The notes under the pieces: model-generated
What the model was told of the DNA's origin: nothing
The model's database searches: none
What the model saw: only the letters and a program-made list of their open reading frames with translations
Source: Xestospongia bergquistia
Lineage: Eukaryota; Porifera; Demospongiae; Haplosclerida; Petrosiidae
Reading direction: 5' to 3'
Assembly (NCBI GenBank): GCA_963965975.1
Contig: OZ014411.1
Span: forward strand, 8,371,501-8,435,500
DNA: 64,000 bases
Translations under genes and position numbers: made by a program
Part shown: positions 25,362-38,300 of the stretch, piece by piece
Layout of the letters: each line of letters opens with the position of its first letter
How positions within the stretch are numbered: position 1 is the stretch's first letter

Positions 25362-25866
25362 TGTGTTGTTTTTATTATGCTTCATAAAATAACTATAATT
25401 TAAAAATTTGTGATAGTAATTTTTTTCAATTACAATTTAGAGATTTACTATATTAGTAAGTTATAAGGTTTTGTATTTACATGCACTATTTGGTATTGTT
25501 GATTTTTAAATTGAAAAATACAAAAGATAAATGGTTTATTTTTCAAGTAGAGGTGTTCTTTCAAAACAAAACTAACACCAAAATATTTCCATGCATTGCT
25601 TTTGCTTTTTCATTCTCATTCTTCATTTACATGTTTTCTTGTCTTGACAGGTTTGCTACTGATGGTCCAGTACAAATGCATGCTACCTTACTTATGTTGA
25701 AGTAGTAGAGGTTCCAAGAGGAGAAAGGTTAGATGGCACAGTTATCCCAAGGTTTCGGTGGGACTTGTGTTCTAATATGTTCTGTGTGTTGATTATATAA
25801 TTGTATGAAGATCTTTTAAGTTAGAGAAAATGAAATGTATTGATTATACTCATTACAAGACAGATT

Positions 25867-26160
25867 CCTTAGTTGCCTGATTTGTTAATCACATGCAAGT
25901 CTTGTTGAAGACCAGTGCAATCAGAGAGGAGATCTGCTTTAGGCACTTTATCTAACCAGCAACGAGCAATAGAGTTAAGTAAGCAATGAAAAGAGGGAGA
26001 TTGTTGACAAATATAAGAAAGAACACTGGACCAAAGATATATCCCTGAGGTACACCAGAAAAAACAGGTAGTAGTTGACATATCTTTCCAGAGATTGAAA
26101 CACACTTCACGTTCAACATAAGTAATCTTGAAACCACTTCCACAGGCTATCAGTAATACC
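25867..26160 (-). mobile_element. LINE reverse-transcriptase fragment
   Basis: On the minus strand SGVPQGYIFGPVFFLIFVNN followed by LPLFI is the RT motif usually written [20 protein letters not shown], and GLQQDLHVI downstream is the LQxDLxxL segment of such RTs. Only about 300 bases remain. The catalytic YADD box between these segments is missing, and a frame change separates them. Confidence 0.75.
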
Positions 26161-27147
26161 AATGACACAATGTTACATATTATGACATTTGGATAATAGG
26201 AAGTCATGTTATTTTATTGATGTAATTAACCATTACTTTTAAAAAATTAATAGTGAAGGCTATTATATAACAATAATGACACATAATTAAAAGTAAACAT
26301 ATACTGAGTAGTTTCTATAACAACTGTTATCAGGTCAAAATTACTATGTACAATTTAATTGACAGAGCAATTATGATAACAATCATAAGTGACAACAACT
26401 AGAAAGTTGTAACAATCATTTATTCATTTATTCTGGGAACCTCAATTTTAAGCATTAACTACCCTGCACTTTTGTTGGGATTATGTATACTTTCTTTCAA
26501 AATATATGAAGTAACCACACCTTTTTAATACTGCTGTTTTAGATGTGTTGTATAAAGAACCAATTGTCATTATTTCATTTGATAGTACAAAAGACTGGAG
26601 TTCAAGTGATGGTTAATGGTTAATAAAGTTACTAATACATTTAATTTAAACTGCTCAGCAAAAGCATATCAAGTTTTGTGAGAGCAATTCAGCTTTTGAA
26701 TCAAATATTTGGGAACTTTTAAGTGTTGTGCACATAAAAATTTGATTAATAATTCATATCAGTATAGTTTATTAAGGAAGAGGTGAAGTGTGGTTGGGTC
26801 AGTGTGGTTGTGCATGGTTCTATTTGTAAAGATTGTGGTGCAGTGTATGCTTCCTTGGTTCCATCAAGCCTTTCTCTGATGTCTCCCTTTTAATCATCAT
26901 TGACACGTCTAGCCGAATATATATTAAATACATACAGTAACAGTACAGCAACATAAAAAGGAAGTTGATGGCTTACATCAAAACATGCTTTTTCTATGAA
27001 GAAAATTCTAATCGGGATGAACGCCTCTCGTAAAACATAACATATTTTCTCTAAGCAGTTTGTTAAATTGTGTAAGTGAGGGCTAATAATATCTAGCTAT
27101 TTACTATATAACAATTATTAATATTAGCATCACATGACTCTACATTC
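26161..27147. other. region upstream of the first tandem Hsp70 copy
   Basis: AT-rich and non-coding. It contains a weak heat-shock-element-like site (described separately) and presumably the promoter of the 27.1 kb copy. Confidence 0.4.
27001..27008. promoter_or_regulatory. weak heat-shock-element-like site
   Basis: GAAAATTC is a two-unit GAAnnTTC arrangement about 140 bases before the Hsp70 ATG, preceded by TTCTATGAA with non-ideal spacing. A functional element normally has three or more units, so this is only a hint. The second Hsp70 copy lacks it because its upstream sequence is the dispersed repeat. Confidence 0.2.
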
Positions 27148-29245
27148 ATGACCCGGAGAGATTTATTTACTGTGGCACTTTTTAAAATGGCCAGTGGAGG
27201 ACCTATTGACATACAGCAGTTACGCCTAGTTAGTCTGACGGGAGTCTATGTTAAACCAAAGGAGCCTCTATCAAGAGCTAGTAAAGTAACTCGATCTGTC
27301 TCGGGATATAGAACAACCAATAACAACATAGCGGCGATTGACTTTGGGACTACTTCTGTGACGTTGTCTTACACTACTCTTAGGGACAAAGAAGTTAGTA
27401 GTCTGACATTAGACGAGGCGAATAAAGATACACGAGTCCCAAACTCAATTTTACTCCATAAAAACGACAAAATATTTTCAATAGCTTCGTTTGGTAACAA
27501 CGCTAGAGAAATGTACACAAGGATGCGTGCCACTGACAAAGAAAAGTACGTGTACTTTGAAAGGATCAAGATGCTTATGAAGAAAGAACAGGTATAACAA
27601 ATGTAAAATAAATTATATGCATTTTTGTATACATTTTATAGACAATTGATCGTCAAAGTGTAGTTGAGTCGTTCACAGGAGAAAAATTTTACCTTTTAGA
27701 AGTAATTGCTTTTATCTTAAAGCATCTACGAGACTGTTTAATTGACCACTTTGCTCGAACTGTTAAACCACTCAAGACCTCAGACTTTGACTGGGTCATC
27801 ACTGTACCTGCTATATGGGATGCACGAGGGAAGAGAATGATGAGAGAAGCTGCTTACCTGGTAAGACCTCTTACTTTTATCAAATTAAAGTTTTATTGGG
27901 TAATTAAACACAGGCTGGACTATTAGCAGAATCTTTAGGAATAACTCAACTAACACAAGTGGGTTGTAAGCTACCTTGTCCAAACGAAGTTAATCCTGAT
28001 AAGTTATCACTTGCTCTTGAGCCTGAAGTAGCAGCTATTTACAGTCAGCAGGTAACTGAAAAAGAAGTAGTTGAAGCAGGAACATCATTTGAAAAGCCAA
28101 AAGGGAATTATATGGTTCTTGACATTGGTGGTGGAACAGTTGATATAACTGCTCAAAGTGTGGTAGATGGTAGTATTGAAGTTCTTACTATTCCTGTGGG
28201 AAATGATTGGGGAGGTACTCGAGTAAATGAACAATTTTCTACTTTTTTGGCTAAACTTGTACAAGATCCAAATTTTTCTTCTTTTCTCTCTTCTGCTAAT
28301 CAAATACAACATAGAGCTGTTCTAAACAAGCTTCTTTACCATGAGTTTGAATTGCAGTAATATCAATTTGGCAATGGAAACCTGCATGATGATGAAATGA
28401 TTATAGACATTCCTAATGATCTCATTAAGTTTTACAATGCAAGCAAATTGAGGGAGGGAGCAGAGTCTGTTCCTGGTGTTGAATTTGACAATGACAGTCT
28501 TTACATTAAAAAAGAAGTCGTTGAGGAAACATTGTTTGGTCCACCAGTAAACGGAATTGTTAGCTTCATGATGGCTATCCTGGACAATTTTGACCATCAT
28601 ATTGACACAATATATCTTGTAGGTGGATTTGGAGGTTGTAAATATCTTTATGAAACATTGAGAAATGAAATTCATAAAAAATTTAGCAGAACCAGCTGTA
28701 GTATTATTGTACCAACATCACCTAAATTAGCTGTTGCTGTAGGAGCTGTGATGTGGAGGAAAAATCCAGATCTCATTAAAGCCCGAAGAGTTGATGCTAC
28801 CTATGGCATTGGTATTTCAACTTCATTTAATGATGACATACATGATCACCACTATCGTTTCTACAATGAAGAGCAGCAATGCTATAGATGTAACAATGTT
28901 TTTAATGTTTTTGTACAAAAGGGTGAAAGAGTACAATCTGATGAGGTGTTCACGACAGATATAACACCAGCTTATCAATTTAGAACTAAAATGAAAGTTG
29001 ATATCTGGTCTACACCATTTCTAGGTGTTGAATATACAAAAGATAAAGATGGAAAAAGGAATGTTACAAAGATTGGTGAACTTGTTATTGATATTCCAAA
29101 TCCAGACAACCTTCCTCGAGAGAAACGAGTTGTTGGTGTTACTATGGACTTCAGTGGTACTGAGATACAAGCCAAAGCAAAGTATCGTGTTAATGGAAAT
29201 GAAGTTAAAACTGTTTGTGACTTTTTGTCTGCACAAACAGAATGA
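27148..29245 (+). pseudogene. HSPA12-like Hsp70, tandem copy 1, one in-frame stop
   Basis: The exon plan is that of the 7.7 kb gene: exon 1 27148-27591, exon 2 27642-27860 (219 bases in both genes), exon 3 27914-29245. Motifs AAIDFGTTSVTLSY, WVITVPAIWDARGKRMMREA, VLDIGGGTVDITAQ and VGGFGGCKYLYE are all present. A TAA at 28358-28360, after HEFELQ, interrupts exon 3 at the site matching the Lys of EDQKVLFGEG in the 7.7 kb gene. The frame is open on both sides, so the stop is a point change. No intron that would remove it is apparent. Translation would end after the first half of the ATPase domain. Read-through or a truncated product is possible, but a recent pseudogene is the plainest view. Both ATG 27148 and ATG 27187 are possible starts. 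Confidence 0.82.
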
Positions 29246-29334
29246 TTGCTTGTTTGTTTTTGTATGTGTACATTAACATTTTGTTTCCTTACCCTTAGGT
29301 TAGAGCTCTTTTATTCAAAAGCTGAATGTTTATC

Positions 29335-30155
29335 ATGCTATTTTCGAATAAAGGTTGTGTGTAATAATTAGAAATTAGTAAGTCATTATTTGAATGAAAT
29401 TGGCAGTATGATTGGACATTATAGTCACTGCATCTCTTAATAACATGTAGGTCATATAATATCCAAGGAAATTTTTGTAAGTGCTATATGTTTTTTTTTT
29501 GAATTAATGTTTTTATGCTTATGCTTATTATCAGTCAATCATTACAGATTATAAACTACTATTAAAAGATTATTAATGCCTCTTTAAATGATTAATATTA
29601 GCTAAGTTAAAATTAAGTTCAAGTTGATTGAAAACTTTTTCAACCTCAAAATACAATGGGCTTTTATTTACTGAGTGAAGAAATACAAGCAATGTTTGCT
29701 AACAGATTTGGCTTCATGTTGAACAATCTATGAGCCTGGTCAATTCTATTGTAGTCTTGAAATTTGTGCTTTCTGAGATCTCAGAAACCACTTAATATCT
29801 ATAAATTCATTTAGTATTGTTATTGTTGTAAAAGTTAATTAACCAATATATGCTTATACAGATTGCATGATAGTAGCAACTTACAAATTAGTGAACTTAA
29901 TACTGTTTTGATTACTAATGTACTATGGAATTTGACTGTTTAGGTAATTGTTAGAACTATGATGACTTGTTTATTTTAGACAGGGTTATTACTATATGAG
30001 ATTCATACATGCACTCTTCAAGGTATTTGTAGGAATACATGCTATGGAATTACTCAAAACCATTTATATAATAGTGGACTATGTGTTACTTGTGTGTGTA
30101 TATTGTGCACACACATATATACATGTAACACATGGTCCAAAACAATCTTAGGTTT
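29335..30155. repeat. ~820-bp dispersed repeat, copy B
   Basis: It matches 19793-20611. It begins right after the shared 3' flank of Hsp70 copy 1 (which diverges from copy 2's flank near 29327) and stops right where homology to copy 1's 5' flank begins (TGACTCTACATTCATGACCC). It therefore exactly bridges the two tandem copies. Confidence 0.8.
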
Positions 30156-30167
30156 GACTCTACATTC

Positions 30168-32246
30168 ATGACCCGGAGAGATTTATTTACTGTGGCACTT
30201 TTTAAAATGGCCAGTGGAGGACCTATTGACATACAGCAGTTACGCCTAGTTAGTCTGACGGGAGTCTATGTTAAACCAAAGGAGCCTCTATCAAGAGCTA
30301 GTAAAGTAAATCGATCTGTCTCGGGATATAGAACAACCAGCAACAACATAGCGGCGATTGACTTTGGGACTACTTCTGTGACGTTGTCTTACACTACTCT
30401 TAGGGACAAAGAAGTTAGTAGTCTGACATTAGACGAGGCGAATAAAGATACACGAGTCCCAAACTCAATTTTACTCCATAAAAACGACAAAATATTTACA
30501 ATAGCTTCGTTTGGTAACAACGCTAGAGAAATGTACACAAGGATGCGTGCCACTTACAAAGAAAAGTACATTTACTTTGAAAGGATCAAGATGCTTATGA
30601 AGAAAGAACAGGTATAACAAATGTAAAATAAATTATAAGCATTTATGTATACATGTTATAGACAATTGATCGTCAAAGTGTAGTTGAGTCATTCACAGGA
30701 GAAAAATTTTACCTTTAGAAGTAATCTACGAGACTGTTTAATTGACCACTTTGTTCGAACTGTTAAACCACTCAAGACCTCAGACTTTGACTGGGTCATC
30801 ACTGTACCTGCTATATGGGATGCACGAGGGAAGAGAATGATGAGAGAAGCTGCTTACCTGGTAAGACCTCTTACTTTTATCAAATTAAAGTTTTATTGGG
30901 TAATTAAACATAGGCTGGACTATTAGCAGAATCTTTAGGAATAACTCAACTAACACAAGTGGGTTGTAAGCTACCTTGTCCAAACGAAGTTAATCCTGAT
31001 AAGTTATCACTTGCTCTTGAGCCTGAAGTAGCAGCTATTTACAGTCAGCAGGTAACAGAAAAAGAAGTAGTTGAAGCAGGAACATCATTTCAAAAGCCAA
31101 AAGGGAATTATATGGTTCTTGACATTGGTGGTGGAACAGTTGATATAACTGCTCAAAGTGCGGTAGATGGTAGTATTGAAGTTCTTACTATTCCTGTGGG
31201 AAATGATTGGGGAGGTACTCGAGTGAATGAACAATTTTCTACTTTTTTGGCTAAACTTGTACAAGATCCAAATTTTTCTTCTTTTCTCTCTTCTGCTAAT
31301 CAAATACAACATAGAGCTGTTCTAAACAAGCTTCTTTACCATGAGTTTGAATTGCAGTAATATCAATTTGGCAATGGAAACCTGCATGATGATGAAATGA
31401 TTATAGACATTCCTAATGATCTCATTAAGTTTTACAATGCAAGCAAATTGAGGGAGGGAGCAGAGTCTGTTCCTGGTGTTGAATTTGACAATGACAGTCT
31501 TTACGTTAAAAAAAGAAGTCGTTGAGGAAACATTGTTTGGTCCACCAGTAAACGGAATTGTTAGCTTCATGATGGCTATCCTGGACAATTTTGACCATCA
31601 TATTGACACAATATATCTTGTAGGTGGATTTGGAGGTTGTAAATATCTTTATGAAACATTGAGAAATGAAATTCATAAAAAATTTAGCAGAACCAGCTGT
31701 AGTATTATTGTACCAACATCACCTAAATTAGCTGTTGCTGTAGGAGCTGTGATGTGGAGGAAAAATCCAGATCTCATTAAAGCCCGAAGAGTTGATGCTA
31801 CCTATGGCATTAGTGTTTCAATTCCATTTAATGATGACAAACATGATCACCACTATCGTTTCTACGATGAAGAGCAGCAATACTATAAATGTAACAATGT
31901 TTTTAATGTTTTTGTACAAAAGGGTGAAAGAGTACGATCTGATGAGGTGTTCACAACAGATATAAGACCATGCTATCAATCTAAAACTAAAATGAAAATT
32001 GATATTTGGTCTACGTCATTTCTAGGTGTTGAATATACAAAAGATAAAGATGGAAAAAGGAATGTTACAAAGATCGGTGAACTTGTTATTGATATTCCAA
32101 ATCCAGACAACCTTCCTCGAGAGAAACGAGTTGTTAATGTTACTATGGACTTCAGTGGTACTGAGATACAAGCCAAAGCAAAGTGTCATGTTAACGGGAA
32201 TGAAGTTAAAACCGTTTGTGACTTTTTGTCTGCTCAAACAGAATGA
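30168..32246 (+). pseudogene. HSPA12-like Hsp70, tandem copy 2, several lesions
   Basis: This copy is about 98-99 percent identical to copy 1 over most of its length, with exons at matching places. It shares the TAA after HEFELQ (31358-31360). In addition, exon 2 lacks about 20 bases near 30717-30727 compared with copy 1, which breaks the frame, and an extra A near 31511 shifts the frame of the second half. Its native upstream region is replaced by the dispersed repeat. It is a pseudogene. The shared stop shows that the stop arose before the tandem duplication, while the other lesions are younger. Confidence 0.88.
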
Positions 32247-32744
32247 TTGCTTGTTTATTTTTGTATGTGTACATTAACATTTTGTTTCCTTACCCTTAGG
32301 TTAGAGCTCTTTTATTCAAAAGCTGGATGTTTAACCAATGTAATTTGTATAGCATCAATTTTTGGTTGAGACTATTGTTTATTAGGAATAAAATGAACTA
32401 AGACATGTGTCTGAACTCATAATAAGTAGCTGTGTTTGACTTACCAGTTAAATCAATTAACCATGAATGAAAGTATCTTTCAAATCCCTATAGTGTTGTT
32501 AACATGTATACAACTTGTTAACACACTTATTGCATAGACACATGCATGATTTTGTAAGTCCTCAAATGCTTTTTCATACAGTAAATGTATGTGATGAAGC
32601 ACACTGATGATCTTTATACATACAAGTATCCTATAAATCTAACAATTGTCTACGTATTCTCAGGACCTCATGTTCATTGTAGATACTCACAAAATCTAAC
32701 AACAACCCTTTAAGCTATGTATCTTTTTATTCAATTATTTCGAT

Positions 32745-33690
32745 GATTTGTTTATGTCTAAATGTCACATCTTTAACTATCTGTACGAATTTTGTTCTGC
32801 TCACGACATCCTTTCCAATTGCCAGTTTGGTTTCTGAGCAAGATTTTCATTTTCAACTGAAACTGCTCTATTATCCATTGTCAAATCATGGTTTTCTTCA
32901 CTGGATCTCAAAAATGCAGTCTGTGCAGTTTTCTTCTATCTCACTAAAGCATTTGACTCTGTCCCTCACAAGCCCTTACTAGACTCCTTATCTTCACTTG
33001 ACCTTCCTCCTCATCTTTTATCTTGGCTCTATAGTTATCTGCAAGGCTGTACTCAACAACTAATCATAAATGGTTCTCTAACTTCTAAATCTCAAGTCAC
33101 CACTGGTGTGCTCAATGTTCCATTCTCAGGCCCTTCATTATCTACGTAAATGACATTGCTAAACTGCTCCTCCTCTCTTCAGCCATCCTCACTTTTTATG
33201 CTGATAACATTCTTCTCTCGCAAGAAATTTCTTCTCCAACTTCAATGTCCACTGTTCAATCCAACATCAATCTTAGTTCATCATTGGATTACCTCTCCTC
33301 ATCTCACCATCAACTCTAAAAAAAACAAATACATGATTGTCTCTCATAAGTCTCCCTCTTTTCTAACATCCCTCTCTTTTATTTCTTAAAAGGTTCTCAA
33401 CTCGAATGAGTCAATTCATTTAAATATCTTGGTGTTATTATCACCTCTCATCTCTATAAAATCACTAACGACCTCCTCTATTTTCCTTCTAATATTTTCA
33501 TTCACCAAGTTATGTTTTTCATCACTTTGATCCTTTCACCTTTACCATCCCATTTTCTCACTCATCTACTTCACAAAACTCAATTTGTCCCTTCTGTTCT
33601 CTCTCTGTGGAATTCACTTCCTTATCATGTGAAATCTAGCTCATCTCTAATCACTTTTAAATCTAAACTAAATGTGTTTCTTTACTAAAA
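32745..33690 (+). mobile_element. 5'-truncated LINE with RT and C-terminal end
   Basis: In order: LTKAFDSVPHKPLLDSLSSL, LYSYLQG, a degraded GxxQGSxLGP region, FYADNILLS (catalytic FADD box with the second Asp as Asn), SFKYLGVII, and the typical end LWNSLPYHVKSSSSLITFKS to KLNVFLY and a stop near 33690. Several frame changes break the ORF and the 5' end is missing. The family looks like a CR1/L2/jockey-type LINE. It lies next to, or inside, duplicated Hsp70 3' flank. Confidence 0.8.
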
Positions 33691-33717
33691 CTGTTAATTA
33701 AATAATTTACTAAGTTA

Positions 33718-34680
33718 AAAATGTTTGTGACTTTTTGTCTGCTCAAACAAAATTAGTTGCTTGTTTATTTTTGTATGTGCACATTAGTATTTTATTTCCT
33801 TACCCTTAGGTTAGAGGTCATTTATTCAAAAGCTGGCTATATAAGTAATGTAGTTTGTATAGCATCAATTTTTTTGATGAGACTATAGGAATGAAATGAA
33901 CTAAAAAATATGTCCAAACTCCTAATAACAAGTAGCTGCATTTGAGTTGCTGATTCAATCAATTAATCACAAATAAAAGTACCTTTCAAAAATTTTATCT
34001 TCTCCAAAACATAAAAGGATATTTTTTTACTCACACATACTATACTCCTAGAAAAAAAAATATAATTGTATCACTGTGAAATCTACCACTTTGTACATAC
34101 ACTTGAGAAATTGTATAGATTCTTTGCTCTGTAGCTCTGTATTAAAACCTTTTACCATTTATAGTCCCTATAGTGTTGTTTACATGTATACAACTTGTTA
34201 ACACACTTATTGGACACATGCATTAAAAGTTAACATACACACTGATGAAAGATTAGATTCAATTATTGGTATGCTTGCTTGTTGTCTTCATTCTTCAGTC
34301 TCATAACTGAAAGGAGATTTAAAACTTAAACTGTTGTTGTGTGCTATGCATCATGAAGTTCTCATATAGGACTATAGAAAATAATAGTTACCTTCATGAT
34401 GCAAAAATGCCAAGTTTATCATTGCACTATTAAATTTGTTGCACTGACTTTTGTAGTTAAGATTTTCTAACTTCTCAAATGCTTTTCATATAGTCAATGC
34501 AAGTGATGATGTACACTGACCATCTCTATAAATACCAGTATCCTATAAATCTAACAATCATCTAAGTACTCTCAAGACCTCCCATTCACTACAGATATTC
34601 ATAAAATCTAACAACAACCTTTCAGCTATGTATTTTCTTAGTCAATTATTTCAAATAATTGTTTATGTCTAAGTGATTTC
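33718..34680 (+). repeat. third copy of the Hsp70 3' end and flank
   Basis: From TGTGACTTTTTGTCTGCTCA (the last codons of the Hsp70) onward this block follows the sequence after copy 2 (32214-32740), with more divergence and some inserted text. Examples are TACCCTTAGGTTAGAG, TGTAGTTTGTATAGCATC and the TATAGTGTTGTTxACATG phrase. The body of the gene is missing. The tandem array once had at least a third unit, or the LINE lies at the seam of a flank duplication. Confidence 0.75.
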
Positions 34681-35389
34681 TAAGAATTGTTTACTTCTCA
34701 CTCATGAGAATTGTATACTATGAATATTTTTATCAAGTATACAGTATTAAGTATGATTAAGTACTCCTAGCTACTAAAGGAAGAATAAACACCACATTTT
34801 ATGCCATTCTAAAAATAGTGCTCCTAATATTATCTTCATATAGAATGTGTTTTACTTTAGAGCTCATCAAACAGCATTCATTGTACACAACATTATCACC
34901 TTTGCCAGCATACTAACAACTTAATAGAACTACTGATTATGTTTAGAAAACTCAGAGTTGGCAGGTAAGAAGGAATACTAATTTCTTCTTAAGATCTAGT
35001 GATCACATCAACAAATCAAATGACATAAATATTTAGGCTAATTAATATAGAATTCTAATGACATGATGACGTGCAGAAAAGACTATCCTGACTGTACTTC
35101 TCTATATGGTTCATACACAGACAATTCAGAATGTTTAACATTATTGTTATCTCCCATATTCCCATAGTATACACATCAGTCAGATTATATTATGATATAT
35201 TATACATTGTATGTGTTAAGCAATAAAACAGGAAATATTCATAAATACCTCAGCCACGCCTCTCACTCAACTTTCAAATTTACGGTTAACTGGAAGCACC
35301 GAAGCAGCTGGGTTAAGAACTCTTTTAAGGAAGCTAATATATTATCAACTGACTTACGATATTTTAGGATAACTCTTCAGAAGATAGTC
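34681..35389. other. spacer before the third MIEAP-like gene
   Basis: AT-rich, with no separate gene recognised. The last ~200 bases may include upstream coding sequence of the next gene: a frame open from 35192 runs into its ATG at 35390. Confidence 0.4.
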
Positions 35390-38300
35390 ATGGAAACGAA
35401 AAAGTAAGTCAATTAGTGAAGTAGTCACTTAATAGTACACTGTCCTGTACTTTACCCCAGTTTAGTGTATTAATGTTAATCTGGTATTATGCTATATATA
35501 TATATATATATATATCACTGAAAGCTACCTAGATAAGCATAGTTTATTTTAAGACAACATCCTCAATGTCATTTAAAGAAGGAGGAACTTGCTAAACCAA
35601 GAAAAATGTTGTGTGTGCACACATTTCATGACTGAATATCATAATATACTCTATTGTAGCTAATCTAACTATGTGTGACTGTGCATACTGTATTTTTAGA
35701 ACATAATGGACAATATATATAGACCAGGACAAAGTGTATCAAAGTAAATTTTTAACAAATAACAAACTTGACAGACCACACCTACTATATCAATATGTCT
35801 GCAATCTGTCATCAGTCCAGTATATTCCATGTAAAAGTGGTACAGACCATTATAGGACACTGCCTAGTTCTGACTTGTTTTGACTCTGTGCGTAAATGTA
35901 GGGCAAATAACAATTTGACATTTGCTATGGACCTGATAAATTTCATAATTCATAAATGTATCTTTCTCGAGTATTGTTTTCAAAAAGCTTCTAGCCTTAA
36001 GTTTAAAGAAACATGACAATTTGTTGTTACATTACATTGAGGAACTAAACAATTAACTCATAATGCCTCATTTTAAGAAGGTTTGAGTAGTAATTGTTCA
36101 GTCTGTGATTCTCTAGACTACTGTGATAAGAGGCCTAGCTACAATAATATTTGTTTATTCTGTGACATTGCAATCTGGAATTTAGTATGGTCATTGACAA
36201 CAACACTATAGCAATAATGTCATGATGAACTAAGTAATGACAATAAATTGGATTAAATATGGTTGCTTATTAAATTCAAACTTCGTTTTTTCAAACTATT
36301 ATTGTCAATCATACAGTATATATATGTCTGTTTATACAGAAAACATTTAATGAAGTGATTTTATATGTATTTTAGTCATGTAAAGAACTTCATGTATGTT
36401 AATCCTTGATCTTGTATTAGCTAGTCACTGTATTATTAGCTTGGAAGACAAGGATATGATTCTCACACATTAATTAACGTTTTTGATAGTTAAATTTCAG
36501 TTGTACTCGTTTGTTATTGTATAGGTCTTCTTTTCTGACTAGGAAAATTGATGATCTTAAAGTAATGAAAAGAGTTTTAGAAGAGAGAGTGAATCACAAG
36601 TAGGTTTAGATAATACATAGTTCCACCAATAGTGTGATTGTAACCAGATGATTACTTGTTGTGGTAATAATAATACAATCTAGTACATTTATGAGACTTA
36701 GTCCATTAATGTATAATAATTTCATGTTACAGATCTTGTCCAGTATCTTGTAATCAAGTCAACGACCGCAGTAATCCATTATATAAAATATTGTCAAAAA
36801 AATCTTCAATAACATCCAAACAAAATGGCCTTTCTGATTTACAGGTACTTGTGTTCATTTTATAATTATAATGACAATTTTGTAATCAAGAATGATAGCC
36901 AATTGTTATACTTAATACATTTAATTGAGTACATATTATGTACATTTAGTTTATAGGAAAAATGTTACTAATGAAAAGCACTAAAATGTAGGATCCTTTG
37001 CTGCTTGAGTAGCTATTGAATTTATCTCATGGACATAAATTGTCTTTTACTTTCTCATTTCCAAACATTCAGTTGTTTTTGATAAATATGAATACATGCA
37101 AGCAAATCACATGATCCACATCTTAGTCAAGTAGGTGTGGCCTCAATGATCATTTGCTAAAACTGAAACAAACTAAGAAAATCGTTATAACTTCTAAAAG
37201 AAACGTTTTTATGAAGCTTCTTATGTTGAATTTAATTGTATTTTATAGACACAGGAATTTTATTAGAGTGATTGATACTTTTATCTTGACTGTGCTTTTT
37301 AAATCTTTTCAAGCATCAGAGTTCTTCAACAACCTTTTAACTAGAATGAATCCAGAAGTCTGTACATTTGATGTTTGTCTGTGTGCATTTAAACCAGTAC
37401 ACTGTTGTTGCTAAGTGAAAGTGTTCATTGGCCAAAAGAGGGGAGGTTTAGTAGTGTACTTGTTTTGTTTACATGCTACTATAATTGGTATTGTTAATGT
37501 TATAAAAAGTCTTAAGTTCTTGTAATTTATATACATATATATATATATATATATACTTGTAGAGGGCATATGATCAGTGTATTGATGTTGTACTGGATGG
37601 TATGAAGGACAAACTAAGAGAATTTCTGACTGGACCAGATGATATTGATACCAGTGGTAATACTACATCTGAAACTAAACAAAAGGAACAATACAAATCA
37701 TATGGACTACTATTGAGTGCTTGTAAAATTAGGGACAAAAAAGAAACTGCTGTGGATAAAGTAAAGAAAAAGGTCAGTAGACAGTTGGTATATGTAGCAA
37801 AAATTAACTTATGACAAACTAGTTGACCCAAAAAACTTGAGCAAAATAAATTATAGCCTTGTGCTTTGTGATGGCACCCTTCACATCTACACATATGTAT
37901 TATATAACTAACTTCAATATTATGCATGTTCCTATAATACAGTGTGTTGATCTATCAAAAGACACCAAATAGCATTTACACAGTATCAACCACAATATGC
38001 AACATAAAAGACATACCAGTGAAATCAGTTATAAACAAGTATAGCTTGACAATTTTAAAAATTTTATCCTCCAATATTATTCAAGGTGTGGTAGTAGTAG
38101 GTGGAGCAAGTGGTGAGTATACTTTTCACATTGTTTTTAGCTGTCTTTACAAATATTTTATAAGAACAGTAAAGTTTCTGAAATCTTTTGTCTGATGTTA
38201 TAACAATTATAATCCGAAATAGTCAGTTGTTAGCTTCTGTAGTCTCACTTACAAGATCAAAGATGTTACCCCTCCTTACAGTGTATGATGTGTAGTTTCC

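Noticed and set aside
28358-28360. Recoding (selenocysteine-type) explanation for the shared Hsp70 stop
   Set aside because: The codon is TAA, not TGA, the paralogue has Lys and not Cys, and I see no supporting structure in the 3' flank.
28085-28675. Minus-strand frames inside the tandem Hsp70 copies
   Set aside because: They are antisense shadows of the conserved ATPase domain and recur in both copies only because the copies are near-identical.
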